Part shown: in pieces, positions 1 to 8,400 of the stretch | How positions within the stretch are numbered: the stretch's first letter is position 1 | How the letters are laid out: each line of letters begins with the position of its first letter | NCBI GenBank assembly: GCA_035486355.1 | Contig: DATHNE010000088.1 | Span: 1 to 13,722, forward strand | DNA: 13,722 nucleotides | Reading direction: 5' to 3' | From: Palsa-883 sp035486355 | GTDB lineage: Bacteria > Pseudomonadota > Alphaproteobacteria > Acetobacterales > Acetobacteraceae | Notes under the pieces: model-generated | The model's database searches: none | What the model was told of the DNA's origin: nothing | What the model saw: the letters and a program-made list of their open reading frames with translations, nothing else | Translations under genes and position numbers: made by a program

Positions 1-87
1 GAGAAGGGGGCCTCGCTGCCGGGGTTGTATCCGCCGAATGCCGCGAACAAGGCGCGGTACGAGGCGTGGCGGAAGACACAGATCTAA
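1..87 (+). CDS. 3' end of an unidentified gene (possibly an FGGY-type sugar kinase)
   Basis: Only the last 28 codons are in the window; frame 1 stays open from base 1 to a TAA at 85-87. The tail contains the run LPGLYPPNAANKARYEAW followed by a basic end, RKTQI. A 'Y-P-N-x-A-N-x-x-x-Y' pattern near the C-terminus resembles the ends of FGGY carbohydrate kinases such as xylulokinases, but 28 residues cannot settle this. Third codon positions are GC-rich, as in neighbouring genes. A strong hairpin follows directly, which fits the end of a transcription unit. Coding status is likely; the family is a guess. Confidence 0.55.
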   Translation, partial: EKGASLPGLYPPNAANKARYEAWRKTQI

Positions 88-90
88 TGC

Positions 91-121
91 CGTTATGGCC
101 GGGCTTACGCCGGCCATGACG
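91..121. terminator. Hairpin between convergent genes, probable bidirectional terminator / intergenic palindrome
   Basis: ATGGCCGG at 95-102 pairs with CCGGCCAT at 110-117. The stem extends outward through 91-94 and 118-121 with one G-T wobble, and the loop is short (centred on GCTTACG). It lies 3 bp after the stop of the left-edge gene and 23 bp before the stop of livF on the other strand. There is no U-tract, so intrinsic termination is uncertain. The 'CATGGCCGG-GCTT-CCGGCCATG' shape resembles dispersed palindromes between genes in many alphaproteobacteria. Confidence 0.5.
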
Positions 122-144
122 ACTTCGTGCGGCGCGCTGAGGGA

Positions 145-876
145 TTAGCCGCCCAAGTATAGCTGACGGATAAGGTCGTTGTCGTTCAGCGCGGCGGCGG
201 ATTCGCCTTCGAAGGCGATCTGACCGTGCACAATGACGTAGCCACGATCGGCGATACGGATCGCCTGGGTGAAATTCTGTTCCGCCATCAACACGGTAAG
301 CTGACGGCTGTCTTTCAACTCCTTGATCTTGTCGATGGTCCGCCGCACCAGCAGCGGTGCCAGGCCGACCGAGGGCTCATCGATCAGCAGAATGCGCGGC
401 GCGGACATCAGCGCGCGGGCCAGCGCCAGCATCTGCTGTTCACCACCACTCATCGATCCAGCCAACTGACCGCGCCGTTCCGCCAGGCGGGGGAAAGTCT
501 CCAGGCAGAACGCCAGATTGTCCCGGATCGCCGCGCGCGCCGCGGGACGGAAGGCGCCGAGCAGCAGGTTTTCGGTCACCGTCAGGCGTGGGAACAGGCG
601 GCGGCCCTCGGGCACGAAGGCGATACCGAGATCGACAATTGCCTCGGTGCGCAGGCCGATCAGTTCATGGCGCTTGCCGTCGATCTCGGCGACGATGCTG
701 CCGCCGGACGGGCGCACCATGCCCATGATGCATTTCATCAGCGTGGACTTGCCATTGCCGTTGGTGCCCAGCAGCGCGACCGTTTCGCCACCGCCCACCG
801 TCATTGACACGCCGTGCAACACACGCACCGCGCCATAGGCGGCGTGGATCGCGGCCAGGGTGAGGCTATTCGCCAA
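145..876 (-). CDS. livF: Branched-chain amino acid/amide-type ABC transporter ATP-binding protein LivF
   Basis: One of two cytoplasmic ATPases powering the importer encoded upstream. From the TTG start at 876 the protein has 243 residues, the normal LivF size. Walker A is GTNGNGKST (about 37-45), the signature is MSGGEQQ (about 142-148) and Walker B is ILLIDEP (about 162-168). The switch position reads AEQN, where LivF proteins characteristically have Gln instead of the usual H-loop His, which separates LivF from LivG. Start choice: TTG at 876 has GGAG about 10 nt upstream and overlaps the livG stop by 11 bp. The alternative ATG at 912 would add 12 residues (MWCATRTWSARI) unlike family N-termini and overlap livG by 47 bp. 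It is the last gene of the operon, followed by the hairpin at 91-121. The transported substrate cannot be read from sequence: amino acids, urea and amides all use this family. Confidence 0.93.
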   Translation of the reverse strand: MANSLTLAAIHAAYGAVRVLHGVSMTVGGGETVALLGTNGNGKSTLMKCIMGMVRPSGGSIVAEIDGKRHELIGLRTEAIVDLGIAFVPEGRRLFPRLTVTENLLLGAFRPAARAAIRDNLAFCLETFPRLAERRGQLAGSMSGGEQQMLALARALMSAPRILLIDEPSVGLAPLLVRRTIDKIKELKDSRQLTVLMAEQNFTQAIRIADRGYVIVHGQIAFEGESAAALNDNDLIRQLYLGG

Positions 877-1603
877 GATACGCGCGCTCCACGTCCGGGT
901 GGCGCACCACATGTTGCGGATCGCCGTCGGCGATCTTGCGTCCCGCCACCAGCACTACGAGCCGCTGCGAGAACTGAAGTACCGCACGCATGATGTGCTC
1001 GATCATGATGACGGTGATGCCGGCCTCGTTGAGCCGCACCAGCAAAGCAAGGATGTCGTCGACCTCGCCATGCGACAGGCCGGCCATCGCTTCATCGGCG
1101 ATCAGCAGGCGCGGCTCGGCCGCCATGGCACGCGCGAGTTCCAGCTTGCGCATTTCAATTTGCGTGAGATCGCGCGGCAGCTTGTTCGCCTTGTCGGCGA
1201 GACCCACCATCGCCAGCAGTTCGATACAGCGGGCTCGCGTCGCCGTGTCGGTCAGGCTGTGATGCTCACGCGACGGCACCGCATACAGGATCGGCACGCG
1301 CACGTTCTCGGCAACGGTCAGGCTGCTGAACGGGCGCGGTAACTGGAAGCTGCGCGCGAGTCCAAGCCGCGTGCGTTCATGCGCCTTCAGGCCCTGCAAT
1401 GCATACCCGTCGAAGTGCACACTACCGATCTCGTGACGCAGCGTGCCGCACAGGCAGTTCACCAACGTGCTCTTGCCAGAGCCGTTGGGACCGATCAGGC
1501 CGACGCGTTCGCCGGTGTGCACCGTCAGGTCGATGGCTTCCAGCGCGACGAAACCGCCGAAGCGCTTGCCGAGACCCCGCACTTCCAGCTGCGGTTCGGT
1601 CAT
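866..1603 (-). CDS. livG: Branched-chain amino acid/amide-type ABC transporter ATP-binding protein LivG
   Basis: Second ATPase of the importer, 245 residues. Walker A is GPNGSGKST (38-46), Walker B is RLLIADEAMAGL (about 165-176), and the H-loop His is in MIEHIM (His203). The long insertion between Walker A and the signature (VPILYAVPSREHHS region) is typical of LivG. Unusually, the LSGGQ signature site reads LTQIE (146-150) followed by MRKLELARA, so both signature glycines are missing. Many LivG proteins are already relaxed here (for example LPYG or LPLA before the R-LE-ARAL run), and a subfamily with D-E-x-M-A-G-L after Walker B shares this trait. The ATG overlaps the livM stop (ATGA), implying translational coupling, and the 3' end overlaps livF. 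Confidence 0.94.
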   Translation of the reverse strand: MTEPQLEVRGLGKRFGGFVALEAIDLTVHTGERVGLIGPNGSGKSTLVNCLCGTLRHEIGSVHFDGYALQGLKAHERTRLGLARSFQLPRPFSSLTVAENVRVPILYAVPSREHHSLTDTATRARCIELLAMVGLADKANKLPRDLTQIEMRKLELARAMAAEPRLLIADEAMAGLSHGEVDDILALLVRLNEAGITVIMIEHIMRAVLQFSQRLVVLVAGRKIADGDPQHVVRHPDVERAYLGE

Positions 1604-2532
1604 CGGCGCCTCCGCAGCAGGCCCATGATTCCGTTTGGCGCCGCAATGACGAAGCCGACCAGGACCAGCCCGACAATCAGCAGATTCGCCGCTGAGGAGA
1701 TCGTGACGGTGACCAGTTGCTGAACGCTGCCCAGGATCACCGCGCCGATCACCGGACCGATCCAGCTCGCGGTGCCGCCGATCAGCGGCATGGCGATGGC
1801 ATTCACTGCGTAGGTCAGGCTGAAGCCCGAGGCGGGATCGAGATAGGTCACGTAATAGGGCAGTGGCGCGCCGGCCATGCCCATCATAGCACCCGACAGG
1901 GTGGTTGCCAGTAACTTCAACCGCAGTGTCGGCACGCCGGAGGCCTCGGCAGCGCCTTCGTCATCGCGGATGGTCGCGAAGCCGGTGCCCAGGCGCGATT
2001 GCTCGATCGTGCGCGCGATGACCACGGACAGCACGGAGAGGCCGAGCATCATCAGAAACAGGTAGTCGATATAGGTGCCGCCGATCAGCGGCGCATTCAT
2101 CGGCCGCATGATGTAGGCGCCGCGCGAACCGCCGACAAAGTCCCAGTTGGTGACCAGCGTCTGCATCACGACAGACATCGCGAGCGTGGCGATGGAGAAA
2201 AACGCGCCACGCAGCCGCAATGTGAGATAGCCGGTGCCGAGGCCAACAATGCCGGCCAGCACGCCGCCGATCAGCATCAGTACGGGGATCGGCAACGGAA
2301 CGATCTTGTACATGGCAACCGAGGCATAGGCGCCGATTGCCAGGAAAGCCGGCGTGCCGAAATTCACGTAACCAGTGTAGCCGCCCAGGATGTTCCAGGC
2401 AGTGGACAGCACGATGTATTGCAGCACGACATAGCCAGCGAAGAAGACGTAAGGATTGCCGATCAGCCGCGCGGCGCCGAACACCAAAGCCGCCGCCAGG
2501 ATGGCCAGCAGCGTGAAGCGCGCGGTGCCCAT
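1600..2532 (-). CDS. livM: Branched-chain amino acid/amide-type ABC transporter permease LivM
   Basis: Integral inner-membrane permease of 310 residues with many hydrophobic segments from residue 5 onward. Family hallmarks are visible in order: GGYTGYVNFGTPAFLAIGAY (50-69), the RLRGAFFSIATLAM block (106-119), the cytoplasmic coupling loop SRLGTGFATIRDDEGAAEASG (about 179-199), and IGGTASWIGPVIGA (241-254). The chain ends in a short basic tail (RRRR). It pairs with LivH to form the translocation channel, with LivG and LivF docking on the coupling loops. The ATG lies one base after the livH stop and its own stop overlaps livG, so the four genes are a tight operon. Confidence 0.94.
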   Translation of the reverse strand: MGTARFTLLAILAAALVFGAARLIGNPYVFFAGYVVLQYIVLSTAWNILGGYTGYVNFGTPAFLAIGAYASVAMYKIVPLPIPVLMLIGGVLAGIVGLGTGYLTLRLRGAFFSIATLAMSVVMQTLVTNWDFVGGSRGAYIMRPMNAPLIGGTYIDYLFLMMLGLSVLSVVIARTIEQSRLGTGFATIRDDEGAAEASGVPTLRLKLLATTLSGAMMGMAGAPLPYYVTYLDPASGFSLTYAVNAIAMPLIGGTASWIGPVIGAVILGSVQQLVTVTISSAANLLIVGLVLVGFVIAAPNGIMGLLRRRR

Positions 2533-2533
2533 G

Positions 2534-3412
2534 TCAGGACCGACCGAACAAGCCGCTCGGCCGCACGGCGAGAGTGATCAGCAGGAAGCCGAACGCGACG
2601 GCCGGTGTCCAGGACGGGCCGTAAAAGGTCGCTGTCAGGCTCTCGATAATTCCCAAGGTGAACGCCGCCACCAGCATGCCGGGGAAGCTGCCCAGTCCAC
2701 CCATCACACAGATCGCGAACACGCGGCCGATATAGTCGCGGCCGATCGACGGCTCGACCGGTTGGATGACGATCAGCACGGCACCCGCGACGGACGCGGT
2801 GGCGATCGACAGGCCGAAGGCGATGCGCTTGATCCGCACCGGATCGGCCGCCATCAGGCGCAGCGCCAATTGGTCCTGCGCCACGGCCAGGATGGCACGG
2901 CCGATGAAGGTGCGGCTGGTGAAAAGCTGCAATCCCGCGACCATCGCCAGTCCCACCAGGCACGGCACCAGCAGGCGCCACGGCAGTTCGATCACGCCGA
3001 GATGCAGGCTGGGGCCGATATAGGGGGCTTGCACCAGGCGATAGTCGACGCCGAACACCAGGACCAGCGTCACCTCGGTGATGAACAGCAGACCGAAGAA
3101 GAACGCGAGACCTTGCAGCGACTGTTCGCCGCGGCGCTCGAAGGCGAAGTAGTAGACCTGATAGATCGCCATGCCCAACAGGTAGAACGCCGGCGCGACG
3201 ATGACGGAGGCCAGCACCGGGTCGACGCCCAGCGCGGTGTTGGCGATGTAGGCGATGTAGGAGCCAAGGATGATGAACGCCGGATGCGCGATGTTCACGA
3301 CATCGAGCATGCCGAAGGAGATCGATATGCCGATCGTGACGGCAGCGTAAAACCCGCCAAGTAGCAGTCCGGAGACCACCGCGTTGCCGAGCAGGTCGAA
3401 GGACAAATCCAT
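2534..3412 (-). CDS. livH: Branched-chain amino acid/amide-type ABC transporter permease LivH
   Basis: Second integral-membrane permease, 292 residues. It opens with the typical LivH N-terminus (LLGNAVVSGLLLGGFYAAVTIG) and the FGMLDVVNIAHPAFIILGSY block (33-52). The coupling loop TFIGRAILAVAQDQLALRLM lies near 168-187, MGGLGSFPGMLVAA at 227-240, and the common ending RPSGLFG at 284-290. It forms a heterodimeric channel with LivM. The ATG at 3412 has no recognisable Shine-Dalgarno sequence; it sits inside a TGATG overlap with the stop of an upstream 18-codon ORF that has a purine-rich ribosome site, so translation of livH probably depends on coupling. It is the first conventional gene of the operon. 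No periplasmic binding protein gene lies next to it. Confidence 0.94.
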   Translation of the reverse strand: MDLSFDLLGNAVVSGLLLGGFYAAVTIGISISFGMLDVVNIAHPAFIILGSYIAYIANTALGVDPVLASVIVAPAFYLLGMAIYQVYYFAFERRGEQSLQGLAFFFGLLFITEVTLVLVFGVDYRLVQAPYIGPSLHLGVIELPWRLLVPCLVGLAMVAGLQLFTSRTFIGRAILAVAQDQLALRLMAADPVRIKRIAFGLSIATASVAGAVLIVIQPVEPSIGRDYIGRVFAICVMGGLGSFPGMLVAAFTLGIIESLTATFYGPSWTPAVAFGFLLITLAVRPSGLFGRS

Positions 3413-3468
3413 CAGGCGGTGAACTGCGCCGTACGACGCGCGGCGTCAGCCGCCGACTGGAAATTCAT
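3412..3468 (-). CDS. Short leader ORF (18 codons) translationally coupled to livH
   Basis: An ATG at 3468 is preceded by AAAGGGAGG, ending 3 nt before the start, which is close but the best ribosome-binding match in the region. It encodes MNFQSAADAARRTAQFTA and stops with a TGA whose A is the A of the livH ATG (TGATG). The peptide has no Leu, Ile or Val, so it is not a classical attenuation leader for branched-chain residues; it contains four Ala and two Arg. I recognise no homology. It may serve only to deliver ribosomes to livH, whose start lacks an SD. It could also be a chance ORF, so confidence is moderate. Confidence 0.4.
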   Translation of the reverse strand: MNFQSAADAARRTAQFTA

Positions 3469-3576
3469 GAGCCTCCCTTTCGTCGTGCCGCCCTGTGCCG
3501 GCGCGGTCTCGGTCGCAACTGTGGCGGATGCCGCCGCGGCTGACTAGAGGCGTTCGGGGGTACGCAATGGGTGCGG

Positions 3577-4347
3577 CTATGGCTTCAACCGGTATCCGGT
3601 CCGGAACATCCAGCCCAGCACACCGAGGCACAGCGCCATGAACAAGGCGGTGAAGGCCAGGCTGGCCGTCACGCCGACATCGCCCAGGCCATAGAAGCTC
3701 CAACGGAAACCGCTGACCAGATAGACCACCGGGTTGAACAGGCTCATCGTCTGCCAGCGCGGCGGCAGCATGTCGATCGAATAGAATGCGCCGCCCAGGA
3801 AGGTCAGCGGTGTCATCACCAGGGACGGAACGATTGCGAGCTGCTCGAAGTTCTCGGCCCAGATGCCGATGATGAAGCCGAAGAGGCTGAAACTGATGGT
3901 GGTCAGCAGCATGAACGCCACCATCCAACCGGGATGCAGGATGCGGACCGGCACGAAGAGCGTCGCCGTCCCCAGAATGATCAACGCGAGCAAGGTCGAT
4001 TTGGTCGCCGCCGCGCCGACATAGGCGATCACCACTTCGACGAAGGACAGCGGTGCCGACAGCACCTCATAGATCGCCCTGGTGAATTTCGGGAAATAGA
4101 TCGCGACCGAAGCGTTCGAGACGCTCTGTGTCAGCATCGACAACATGATCAGGCCGGGCACGATGAAGGCGCCATAGCCGACCCCGCCAACCTGATGCAT
4201 CCGCGAACCGATCGCGCCGCCGAATACAATGAAATACAGCGCCGTGGTCAGCACGGGCGTGGCCACGCTTTGCGCGAGGGTGCGACGCATGCGGGCCATT
4301 TCAGTGCGATAGATCGCCCATATCCCGGCGAGGTTGAACGCGCTCAT
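3577..4347 (-). CDS. yadH: ABC-2 type transporter permease, YadH-like
   Basis: Inner-membrane permease of 256 residues, the same length as E. coli YadH. It begins MSAFNLAGIWAIYRTEMARM, an amphipathic cytoplasmic N-terminus, and has about six hydrophobic segments. The ABC-2 family block is clear near residues 185-225, with PSLVMTPLTFLGGAFYSIDMLP followed by NPVVYLVSGFRW. The ATG at 4347 overlaps the stop of the upstream ATPase gene (ATGA), so the two are coupled. An open frame continues upstream of this ATG, but it overlaps the ATPase gene completely and is not used. Such pairs usually export a hydrophobic or lipid-linked molecule or a drug; the substrate is unknown. The gene ends about 108 bp before the livH leader ORF. 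Confidence 0.9.
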   Translation of the reverse strand: MSAFNLAGIWAIYRTEMARMRRTLAQSVATPVLTTALYFIVFGGAIGSRMHQVGGVGYGAFIVPGLIMLSMLTQSVSNASVAIYFPKFTRAIYEVLSAPLSFVEVVIAYVGAAATKSTLLALIILGTATLFVPVRILHPGWMVAFMLLTTISFSLFGFIIGIWAENFEQLAIVPSLVMTPLTFLGGAFYSIDMLPPRWQTMSLFNPVVYLVSGFRWSFYGLGDVGVTASLAFTALFMALCLGVLGWMFRTGYRLKP

Positions 4348-5270
4348 GCCGGCTGCTCCACCAGGCTGACGAAGATGTCTTCCAGCGAGGTCTGGCTGGT
4401 GTCGAGATCGCGGAAGTCGATGCCCAGTTCGCCCAAACGCTTGAGCAGCGCGGGGATACCGGTGTCGGCGGCGTTGGCGTCGAAGCTGTAGACCAGGCGG
4501 TGGCCTTCGTCGTCTAACGCCAGCGGCCAATCGGCGAGCGCGGCGGGGATGTCGCGCATGGGCTGGTGCAGCACCAGCGCCAGGCGACGCTTGCCAAATT
4601 TGCGCATCAGCGTGGCGGTTTCTTCGACCAGCATCACGCGGCCGTGGTTGATCACGCCAACCCGGTCGGCCATTTCCTCGGCTTCCTCGATGTAATGGGT
4701 GGTGAGGATGATGGTCACGCCGCGTTCGCGCAGCCGGCGCACCAGGGCCCACATGTCGCGGCGCAATGCGACGTCGACGCCGGCGGTGGGTTCATCGAGG
4801 AACAAGATGTCCGGTTCGTGGCTGAGCGCCTTGGCGATCATGACGCGGCGCTTCATGCCGCCCGACAGTTCGATGACGCGAGTGTCGCGTTTGTCCCACA
4901 GCGAGAGGTCACGCAGCAGGGTCTCGACATAGGTGGGATTGGGACGGCGGCCGAACAGGCCACGGCTGAAGCTGACCGCGCCGCACACGGTGGCGAAGAT
5001 GTCGAGGGCCATTTCCTGTGGCACCAGTCCGATCATCCTGCGGGCGGCACGATAGTCGTGCACGATGTCGTGACCGGCGATCAGCACCTGGCCCGAGGTC
5101 ATGGTGACGGTGCCGCAGATGATGGAGATGAGTGTCGTTTTGCCGGCGCCGTTGGGGCCGAGCAGGGCGAAGATCTCGCCGCGCTGGACGGCGAGGTCGA
5201 TGGGATGCAGCGCAGTCAGCCCAGATTTATACGTCTTGGTGACGGCGCGGATGTCGATGATGGGGGCCAT
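4344..5270 (-). CDS. yadG: ABC-2 type transporter ATP-binding protein, YadG-like
   Basis: Cytoplasmic ATPase of 308 residues, the same length as E. coli YadG and very similar in the stretches I recall (LSGGMKRR, DEPTAGVD, TIILTTHYIEEAE). Motifs: Walker A GPNGAGKTT (38-46), Q-loop Gln85 in LVPQE, signature LSGGMKRR (135-142), Walker B ILFLDE (155-160), D-loop VD shortly after, and H-loop His192. The remaining ~100 residues are the C-terminal extension typical of ABC-2 exporter ATPases. The ATG at 5270 is preceded by AGGGA at suitable spacing. With the overlapping permease gene it makes a half-size exporter operon on the minus strand. The upstream 205 bp hold hairpin repeats and only a weak promoter-like TTGACG. 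Confidence 0.92.
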   Translation of the reverse strand: MAPIIDIRAVTKTYKSGLTALHPIDLAVQRGEIFALLGPNGAGKTTLISIICGTVTMTSGQVLIAGHDIVHDYRAARRMIGLVPQEMALDIFATVCGAVSFSRGLFGRRPNPTYVETLLRDLSLWDKRDTRVIELSGGMKRRVMIAKALSHEPDILFLDEPTAGVDVALRRDMWALVRRLRERGVTIILTTHYIEEAEEMADRVGVINHGRVMLVEETATLMRKFGKRRLALVLHQPMRDIPAALADWPLALDDEGHRLVYSFDANAADTGIPALLKRLGELGIDFRDLDTSQTSLEDIFVSLVEQPA

Positions 5271-5322
5271 GCGAGTCCCTTAGGCGGCGCGGGCCGCAGG
5301 TGATCGCGGAGGATGGTGGGGG

Positions 5323-5328
5323 CGTCAA
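5323..5328 (-). promoter_or_regulatory. Possible -35 element upstream of yadG
   Basis: On the minus strand TTGACG (5 of 6 to TTGACA) lies about 55 bp before the yadG ATG. At 17 nt spacing the -10 position reads GATCAC, a poor match. This is only a candidate; the rest of the gap is repeat sequence. Confidence 0.2.
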
Positions 5329-5340
5329 GGTGGGCGGTGG

Positions 5341-5468
5341 CACACCTCTGCCGCTCGGCGGGAGAGGTCGCGGCGCGCAACGACGGTGGTGAGGGTCTTG
5401 CCGCGGGCACCACCCTCACCCGGCTTCGCTGCGCTTGCTGGCCTCGCTCGCGCAGCGGGAGAGGTGTA
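5341..5468. repeat. Intergenic hairpin repeat cluster (REP-like), likely metH terminator region
   Basis: Several inverted repeats are packed between the metH stop and yadG. ACCTCT at 5344-5349 pairs with AGAGGT at 5363-5368, with an inner CCG/CGG stem. GGTGAGGGT at 5388-5396 pairs perfectly with ACCCTCACC at 5412-5420. The core GCGGGAGAGGT occurs twice (5358-5368 and 5455-5465). A similar CCTCTCCCCGC...GCGGGCGAGG unit recurs at 12995-13020 beside thiG. Placement between genes and the shared core indicate a dispersed family that may terminate or stabilise transcripts. Confidence 0.55.
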
Positions 5469-5475
5469 CGTTGCG

Positions 5476-8400
5476 TCACACGCTGAAGTATTTCGCTTTT
5501 GGATTCAGGATCACGATCGCACTGGTGGATTGCTCGGGATCGAGCTGGAATTCATCGGACAAGGTGATGCCTATGCGTTCCGCATCGAGAAGTTTCAGCA
5601 GCGGGACCTGGTCTTCCAGCCTCGGACACGCGGGATACCCGAAGGAATAGCGGCTGCCGCGATAGCCTTGGGCGAGCATCTTTTCCATTTCGCGTTCGTC
5701 CTCACCGGCGAAGCCCAGCTCGGCGCGGATACGTTTGTGCACGTATTCGGCCATCGCCTCGGCCATCTCGACCGACAGGCCGTGCAGGTAGAGATAATCC
5801 TGGTAACGGTTCTCCTCGAACCACGCGCGTGCGACGTCGGAGGCACGGCCGCCCATGGTGACGATCTGCAGGCCGATCATGTCGCGCTCGGCGTCGTCGA
5901 TGTCGCGTACGAAGTCGGCGATACACTCGCCGTCTTCCTTTGGCTGGCGCGGCAGGCTGAAGCGGGCAAGCTCGGTGGTGCCGTCGGTGTCGAACAGGAT
6001 CAGGTCGTTGCCCTGGCCGGCGGCTTTCCAATAGCCGTAGACGGCTTGTGGCTTCAGGATGTTATCGGCCGCGCAGAGCTCGAACATGCGCCGCATCACC
6101 GGGCGCAATTCCTGTCGCGCCCAGCCGAGGAAATCATCGAGCGAGCGGCCCTGCTTCCGGAAGCCCCATTGGAACTGGTACAGGCTGCGTTCGTTGATGA
6201 AGGGGACGAGGGCTTTCGGGGCAGCCTCGATCACGCGAGCGCCCCAGAAGGGGGGTTCCACCACCGGCACGGGTTGGGTGATGCGCCGGCGACGCTGTTG
6301 CACGGCGACGACGTCGACAGGGCGGAAGGCGCGTGCATCGGCCTGACCCAGCGTGCGCGCGGTGTTGCGCGCCTTGCCGCTGCGCCGCGCTTGGATCGCG
6401 GCGAGGTAGTCGTCGAAGGCGTTGCCGGTCACCTTGTCCATCAGGTGCAGACCGTCGAACGCATCGCGCGCGTAGGCGACGCGGCCCGACGCGTAGGCGC
6501 TGACGCAGGCGTCTTCCACATACGTGCGGGTCAGCGCGGCGCCGCCCAGCAGCACGGGAATGTCCAGGTTCTGTCGCGACATCTCTTCCAGGTTCTCACG
6601 CATCACCACCGTGGATTTTACCAGCAGGCCGGACATGCCGATGGCATGCGCGCGGTTTTCCCGCACCGCGGTCAGCATGTCGGCCAGCGGCACCTTGATG
6701 CCGAGGTTGACCACGCGATAGCCGTTGTTGGTCAGGATGATGTCGACCAGGTTCTTGCCGATGTCATGCACGTCGCCCTTCACGGTGGCGAGCACGATGG
6801 TGCCTTTCTCCTGCCCCTCGATCCGTTCCATGTGCGGTTCAAGATAGGCGACCGCCGCCTTCATCGTCTCGGCGCTTTGCAGCACGAACGGCAACTGCAT
6901 CTTGCCGGCGCCGAACAGCTCGCCCACCACCTTCATGCCGTCCAGCAGCACGTTGTTGATGATCTCGAGCGGCGGCAGTTTGACCATCGCCTCGTCCAGA
7001 TCGGCGGTCAGCCCCTTGCGGTCGCCATCGACGATGCGGTCTTTCAGGCGTCCTTCCACCGTCTCGGCACGCTTCTTCACCGTGGCGTCGGCGAGTTTGC
7101 GATCTGCGAAGATCTCCAATAGGCGCTGCAGCGGGTCGTAGCCTTCGCGGCGACGATCGAAGATCAGGTCTTCGGCGACCTGCACCTCCTCCGGCGCGAT
7201 CAGATGGATCGGGCGGATCTTCGACACATGAATGATCGCCCCGGTCATGCCGGCGCGCATCGCGTGATCCAGGAACACGCTGTTCAGCACCGCGCGCGCC
7301 GCAGGGTTCAGGCCGAAGCTGACATTCGACAAGCCCAGGATGATCTGGATGTCGGGGAATTCTGCGCGGATCGCGGCGATGCCTTCCAGCGTCCACGCCG
7401 CCAGCTTGCGATCGTCCTCATTGCCTGTGGCGATGGTAAAGGTCAGTGGGTCGATCAGCAGATCCGACTGTGCCAGGCCATGTTTGTTGCACGCGAAATC
7501 AACCAGGCGGCGCGCGATGCGGACCTTGTCGACCGCCGTCTTCGCCATGCCGACCTCGTCGATGGTCAGCGCGATCACCGCGGCACCGAACTGCTTGGCA
7601 AGCTTCAGGCGGTCGGTGGCGTGGCCTTCGCCATCCTCGAAGTTGATCGAGTTGATGATCGGCTTGCCACCATGCAGCTTCAGCGCGGCGGCGAGCACTG
7701 GCGTTTCCGTGCTGTCGATCACCAGCGGTGCGTTGACGCTGCCGGTAAAGCGGCGAATCACCTCGTTCATCTCGCCCATCTCGTCGCGGCCAACGAAGGC
7801 GGTGCAGACATCCAGTGCGTGGGAGCCCTCGCCGATCTGCTCGCGGCCCATCGCCACGCAACCGTCCCAATCGTGCTTTTCCTGCAGCTCCCGCCACTTC
7901 TTCGAGCCGTTGGCGTTGCAGCGCTCGCCGATCGCGAACACCGCGTTTTCCTGCCGCAGCGGCACCGATTGATACAGGCTGGCGACCGAGGGAATCCAAA
8001 CCGGATTGCGCGCGACCGGCGCGGGGCGATGTTCACCACGGCGTTTCAACATCGAATCCAACGCGGTGATATGCTCGATCGACGTGCCGCAGCAGCCGCC
8101 GATCAGGTTGACGCCATCCTCGGCGACGAACCGTTCCATCCAGCTCGCCAGCTCCGCCGCGCCCAGCGGGTAATGCGTCTGGCCATCGACCAACTCCGGC
8201 AGCCCCGCATTCGGCTGCACGGAGATCAAACCCGGCCAGTTGCCGCTGAGCCAACGGACATGCTCCGCCATTTCCTGCGGTCCGGTGGCGCAGTTCAGGC
8301 CCATCAGCGGTACATCTAGCGCGCGCACCACCGCGGCAGCAGCGGCGATGTCCGGGCCGACCAGCAGCGTGCCAGTTGTTTCGACCGTGACCTGAACGAA

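Noticed and set aside
2456..3364. 302-residue plus-strand open frame rich in His, Asp, Gln and Arg
   Set aside because: It is antisense to livH and livM, with composition expected from reading membrane-protein codons backwards.
4348..4752. Upstream extension of the YadH-like permease frame
   Set aside because: It is an out-of-frame reading of the yadG gene (Arg/Pro/Gly-rich); the ATGA overlap at 4344-4347 gives the expected start and length.
5386..7122. 578-residue open frame on the plus strand
   Set aside because: It lies antisense to metH, whose frame shows unmistakable domains. The His/Gln/Val-rich composition is typical of the antisense of a GC-biased gene.
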